Positions 6,701 to 7,931 of a DNA stretch of 7,931 nucleotides are shown one piece after another. Source of the stretch: Deltaproteobacteria bacterium UBA5205 (GTDB lineage Bacteria > Desulfobacterota > Syntrophorhabdia > Syntrophorhabdales > Syntrophorhabdaceae); assembly GCA_002412715.1 (NCBI GenBank), contig DHVP01000018.1:1-7931 (forward strand). The letters are read 5' to 3'. Within the stretch, counting starts at the first letter, position 1, and the number at the start of each line of letters is the position of its first letter. Below the pieces are notes generated by a model. It made no database searches. It saw nothing but the letters and a program-made list of their open reading frames with translations, and was not told where the DNA came from. The position numbers and the translations under genes were made by a program.

Positions 6701-7831
6701 GATTTCCCCGCTAATCCCTATCAGCAACTCTCCGGTCCCGGACTGGACTGTTCTTTCCATCGGCTGGTTGGCATAGTTCCAGATCTCGGCCATTAAGTTG
6801 AGGTCTTTATCCAATATCCTCAGAAATGTGTTGTAAGGATTTGGTCCTGCTTTTACGTGCACATTGCCAGGATGAGGGAGTGATATTTTAAAAAAGCGTT
6901 CTTTTTTTTCACAGGGTATCTGCACCTTCATCGCTTCATCAAGCGGAACTTCGGGCGGTTGTGATTCCTCGATCCCTTTGATTACAAGCTCGCCGGTAGT
7001 TATTTTTCGGCACATAACCACCGTTTCACATTCCTTCCCCGAACGTAAGCTTCCGGTGGCGTACCCCGTATGATACCCCAAGATGTCGACCGCCACCACG
7101 AAGTTGCGACTGATAAACGGCTTCTCTTTGAGCTGTACCTGGTTAAAAGGGGCCCGGTCGATATCCGTAAAAATGCAGGTGTCCGTGCCGTCTTTTTCTG
7201 CCTCAGTGACAACGCCCATCCCTTCAAGCAGTCGCACCCTGCTCTTTTCCACTTTGACGCCGCTGACCGTTTTTACATTTACCGTGATCTTTGCGGGGTC
7301 CGGGACGGGCTTGAGATCCACGTCCAGCGTAAGAACAGTATCTTTTTCAATCTTAAGCCGCCCCTGCTTCGGCTGGCATAGAGAAGCATTCACATGATAC
7401 CCGTATTCCCCGACCGGGATATAGCCGGACGAATAATTGCCGTCCCAGTCGGTCCAAAAGCTGAACTCTTCGGCGCCTGTCTCCTCCGGTTGGGCGGCTG
7501 TGAGCTTTATTTCGGCATCCGGTAAAGAAAAACCCGTAACTGAAAGGCGGACATTCCCCTTGATACCGCCGGTCGCAAAGCCTTGCAGGATAAACCCAAG
7601 GTTCTTGATCTTGCGGTCGATTTTAATCTTTTTTCGTAGCGGGCGAAAATCTGCAGCGTCTATACCGAGTTCGTAATCGCCGGGCTCAAGCCCGAGGAAA
7701 AGGGCTTCCCCTTTCAGGTCCGTATTGACAAAACGAGGCCCTATCCAGACAGGTATGCCGGCCAGCGGTTTGTTTTCTTCATTACAGAGGCTGATTATAA
7801 AAGGCCAATCGATAGTTTTGGTTTTGCTCAT
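3791..7831 (-). CDS. Giant modular beta-rich protein with five PPC-like WNYxxQ repeats, PKD-, Ig- and FN3-like domains
   Basis: The 1346-residue product has no catalytic motif that I can see. The start at 7831 is fixed by a strong AAAGGAGG four bases upstream and by an ATGA overlap with the preceding gene. No signal peptide or membrane segment is visible. Residues ~10-72, ~87-178 and ~181-276 look like carboxypeptidase-regulatory (CNA_B-type) sandwiches, with phrases such as GLEPGDYELGIDAADFRPL and WTDWDGNYSSGYIPVGEY. About 280-872 holds five tandem ~117-residue repeats resembling bacterial pre-peptidase C-terminal (PPC) domains, e.g. DPYQPNNTFESALPV and PGDIDYYRFYVDHPG. Each carries WNYxxQ, at 351, 466, 584, 703 and 816. 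About 880-975 is PKD-like (YELDFEGNGKF), ~976-1065 Ig-like, ~1066-1150 FN3-like, and ~1150-1346 two further beta domains. These families are mostly extracellular binding or spacer modules. The lack of a leader implies a non-Sec export route, a cytoplasmic role or a true start elsewhere; the last is unlikely given the start context. Function unknown; a structural or adhesive surface role is inference. Confidence 0.9.
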   Translation of the reverse strand: MSKTKTIDWPFIISLCNEENKPLAGIPVWIGPRFVNTDLKGEALFLGLEPGDYELGIDAADFRPLRKKIKIDRKIKNLGFILQGFATGGIKGNVRLSVTGFSLPDAEIKLTAAQPEETGAEEFSFWTDWDGNYSSGYIPVGEYGYHVNASLCQPKQGRLKIEKDTVLTLDVDLKPVPDPAKITVNVKTVSGVKVEKSRVRLLEGMGVVTEAEKDGTDTCIFTDIDRAPFNQVQLKEKPFISRNFVVAVDILGYHTGYATGSLRSGKECETVVMCRKITTGELVIKGIEESQPPEVPLDEAMKVQIPCEKKERFFKISLPHPGNVHVKAGPNPYNTFLRILDKDLNLMAEIWNYANQPMERTVQSGTGELLIGISGEIRDVPEVFSALIVNYQPVIDPYQPNNTFESALPVAFGEIIRPFTFPQDDANYFMVAVKRPGILRARLTGCVIHARIRILNPLAEEIVNTWNYANQPIDASCPVYKPGLYRIALSGTNPGDYTLAPANLKIDFMGTESSPEEFAPETAPPKPVPTGKRFGGTLFPGGKYSLYRFNVDRTGFIKIRFQLSDCHSRLRVMTGKGKEIYSAWNYAGQSLNSDIAIHESGEYFIEVSGTDPSQQSLGSFFIGVFFYPNDEYEGYKGNDSLETAAEIHVGQEVVAAIERPGDIDYYRFYVDHPGLLIQYTRTFPIPLHFIVSDPQGKEIFNSWNYAGQNLDREYHVLNCGYHTLRVLGTNPNDYSPASYGFRFELSRVKPESVQVNNKLVLNLNSGIKLDALIPGAIKSFMLPVTTPQIVTIGVKIPIHAKLIIIGPDSRELHNSWNYSGQPLETSLKLNDPTTLQCTVQGTNPGDWSKECYYIYATDGGAIPPEPIFTLETIFEDNRTVIFNVAGASAGNHTITKYELDFEGNGKFQIVEPGQVEHKYKEGKLYCPRLLITDEWGAMATESMFLDLIDVTLSGMSCCVVFPQNGAIVSAPGIVFAQASSGPGKPVKGMKLYLDGRLLAGCDLTHIEAELAWKSLASGGHTIKVAAFSTDDKEVQDTVTFKMSDVFDLWPEDGKIITGSRAVISWFSPIIAATRVEYRKAGKEKWEKAEGQKGKQHRVVLEGLDPGIPYEFRAGDGNNWSETRSLTLQKGLSFERPRYGVTIPREYGQSMPITVRNNSDHPLEVVLECLPPDDKELLVGFVGEGSEDRPIQLPPGEMRQYMLALSAQDCIRELHRFLVRIRSKDGYSDQAEVEVRVKIPRVDLQWEELETNPNTLSKKLRLVNKGDGLTDLTLRAEPAGAFRLRPSVEHALLEANASQELWVDPVLFDGFKSVNGEVKIETFGKTFSHKLECAVPEGMTVYQVRVK
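3799..3806 (-). promoter_or_regulatory. Ribosome binding site deciding the start of the 1016-residue protein
   Basis: Read on the minus strand, GGTGAGGG lies four bases before the ATG at 3794, inside the last codons of the upstream gene. The ATG and the upstream TGA share bases (ATGA, 3791-3794). This supports the start at 3794 and suggests translational coupling to the 1346-residue gene. Confidence 0.75.
5216..6994 (-). repeat. Five tandem ~117-residue PPC-like repeats with WNYxxQ signature (protein-level)
   Basis: The signatures are WNYANQ, WNYANQ, WNYAGQ, WNYAGQ and WNYSGQ. Their Trp codons start, on the minus strand, at 6781, 6436, 6082, 5725 and 5386, giving repeat lengths of 115, 118, 119 and 113 residues. 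Each motif is preceded by a beta strand ending in a hydrophobic-rich turn such as DPQGKEIFNS or GPDSRELHNS. In copies 2-5 it is followed about 30 residues later by SGTNPGDYT, SGTDPSQQS, LGTNPNDYS or QGTNPGDWS. Copy 1 keeps only the ISG stub. PPC-type acidic/DYYRF sequences open several units. DNA identity between units is limited, so the array looks old and maintained by selection. The outer boundaries given are approximate. Confidence 0.8.
6902..6909 (-). other. A8 run in slippery phase within the 1346-residue gene
   Basis: On the coding strand the codons GAA AAA AAA GAA (residues 308-311) contain an unbroken run of eight A, giving an A-AAA-AAA heptamer in the phase required for -1 slippage. 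A -1 shift reads four more codons (R, T, L, F) and stops at TAA. A +1 shift reads 15 codons and stops at TAA. Either event would yield a ~315-325-residue product with the three N-terminal sandwich domains and almost none of the repeat array. There is no evidence here that slippage occurs. Confidence 0.4.
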
Positions 7832-7931
7832 TGTTCCTCCTTTCGAGGGACTTGCAAAATTAGGTCGTGTCCTGTAGTAACGGCCCGGATGAGTAGCGCG
7901 TTGTTAGCGTCTACCTCGATCCATTTGATGT
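7828..7931 (-). CDS. C-terminal end of an upstream operon gene (partial, unidentified)
   Basis: A minus-strand frame enters from the right edge and stays open for 33 codons until the TGA at 7830-7828. The visible protein begins IKWIEVDANNALLIR and ends GHDLILQVPRKEEQ. The alternating hydrophobic/polar pattern suggests beta strands, followed by a charged tail partly dictated by the embedded ribosome site of the next gene (AAG GAG GAA CAA). The stop overlaps the next start as ATGA, the same arrangement as at the next junction, which argues that this is a real gene end and not chance. Too little is visible to assign a family. It is too short to appear in a length-filtered ORF search. Confidence 0.7.
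   Translation of the reverse strand, partial: IKWIEVDANNALLIRAVTTGHDLILQVPRKEEQ
7836..7843 (-). promoter_or_regulatory. Strong ribosome binding site of the 1346-residue protein
   Basis: On the minus strand, AAAGGAGG precedes the ATG at 7831 with a four-base spacer (AACA), a near-full match to the 16S anti-Shine-Dalgarno sequence. It lies within the last codons of the upstream gene, whose TGA overlaps the ATG as ATGA (7828-7831). Strong initiation plus overlap suggests that the two genes are translated together at similar or higher yield for the downstream one. Confidence 0.8.

Noticed and set aside
6902..6910. T-run on the plus strand as a possible intrinsic terminator.
   Set aside because: It lies inside an intact coding region, no GC-rich stem precedes it, and the only confident gene there is on the opposite strand.
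7868..7877. GTGTCCTGT near the right edge, similar to part of the IS terminal repeat, as a possible second IS end.
   Set aside because: The match is only nine bases and lies within a continuous minus-strand coding frame, so it is most likely chance.
1..7931. CRISPR arrays, tRNA or rRNA genes and riboswitches.
   Set aside because: There is no regularly spaced direct repeat, cloverleaf or conserved RNA core, and almost the whole window is coding.

Overview
The window looks like an accessory stretch of a bacterial chromosome. It holds the right-hand part of an IS3-family insertion sequence at the left edge, then a co-directional minus-strand operon of very large, modular, beta-rich proteins filling the rest. 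GC is moderate and uneven. The IS transposase resembles IS3 OrfB copies I associate with Gram-negative anaerobes such as Desulfobacterota/Geobacter relatives, and the operon genes have strong AAGGAGG-type ribosome sites. I would guess an anaerobic, environmental bacterium, but nothing here fixes the taxon.

Layout, left to right. Positions 1-677 are the 3' part of an IS3-type element: the DDE catalytic domain of OrfB (plus strand) and its right terminal inverted repeat. Positions 678-743 are a short spacer between two convergent genes. Positions 744-3794 (minus) encode a 1016-residue protein with an AT-rich N-terminal half (mostly helical, with a Gly/Ala-rich hydrophobic hairpin), a Ca-binding-like Asp loop, a CARDB-like domain and two Ig-like domains. 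Positions 3791-7831 (minus) encode a 1346-residue protein with three carboxypeptidase-regulatory-like beta domains, five ~117-residue repeats marked by a WNYxxQ motif (PPC-like fold), then PKD-, Ig- and FN3-like domains. Positions 7828-7931 (minus) hold the last codons of a further gene upstream in the same operon.

Transcription of the operon runs right to left. Each junction is a 4-base ATGA start/stop overlap with a strong Shine-Dalgarno sequence, so the three proteins are probably translationally coupled and made together. Neither complete protein has a recognisable N-terminal signal peptide, although their domain types are typical of extracellular or cell-surface proteins. They may work as a complex or as cargo/structural parts of a dedicated export or assembly system, but no such machinery is visible here. 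The most noteworthy points are the five-fold WNYxxQ repeat, the leaderless coupled giant-protein operon, the composition break inside the 1016-residue gene, and an in-phase A8 slippery run at a domain boundary of the 1346-residue gene.
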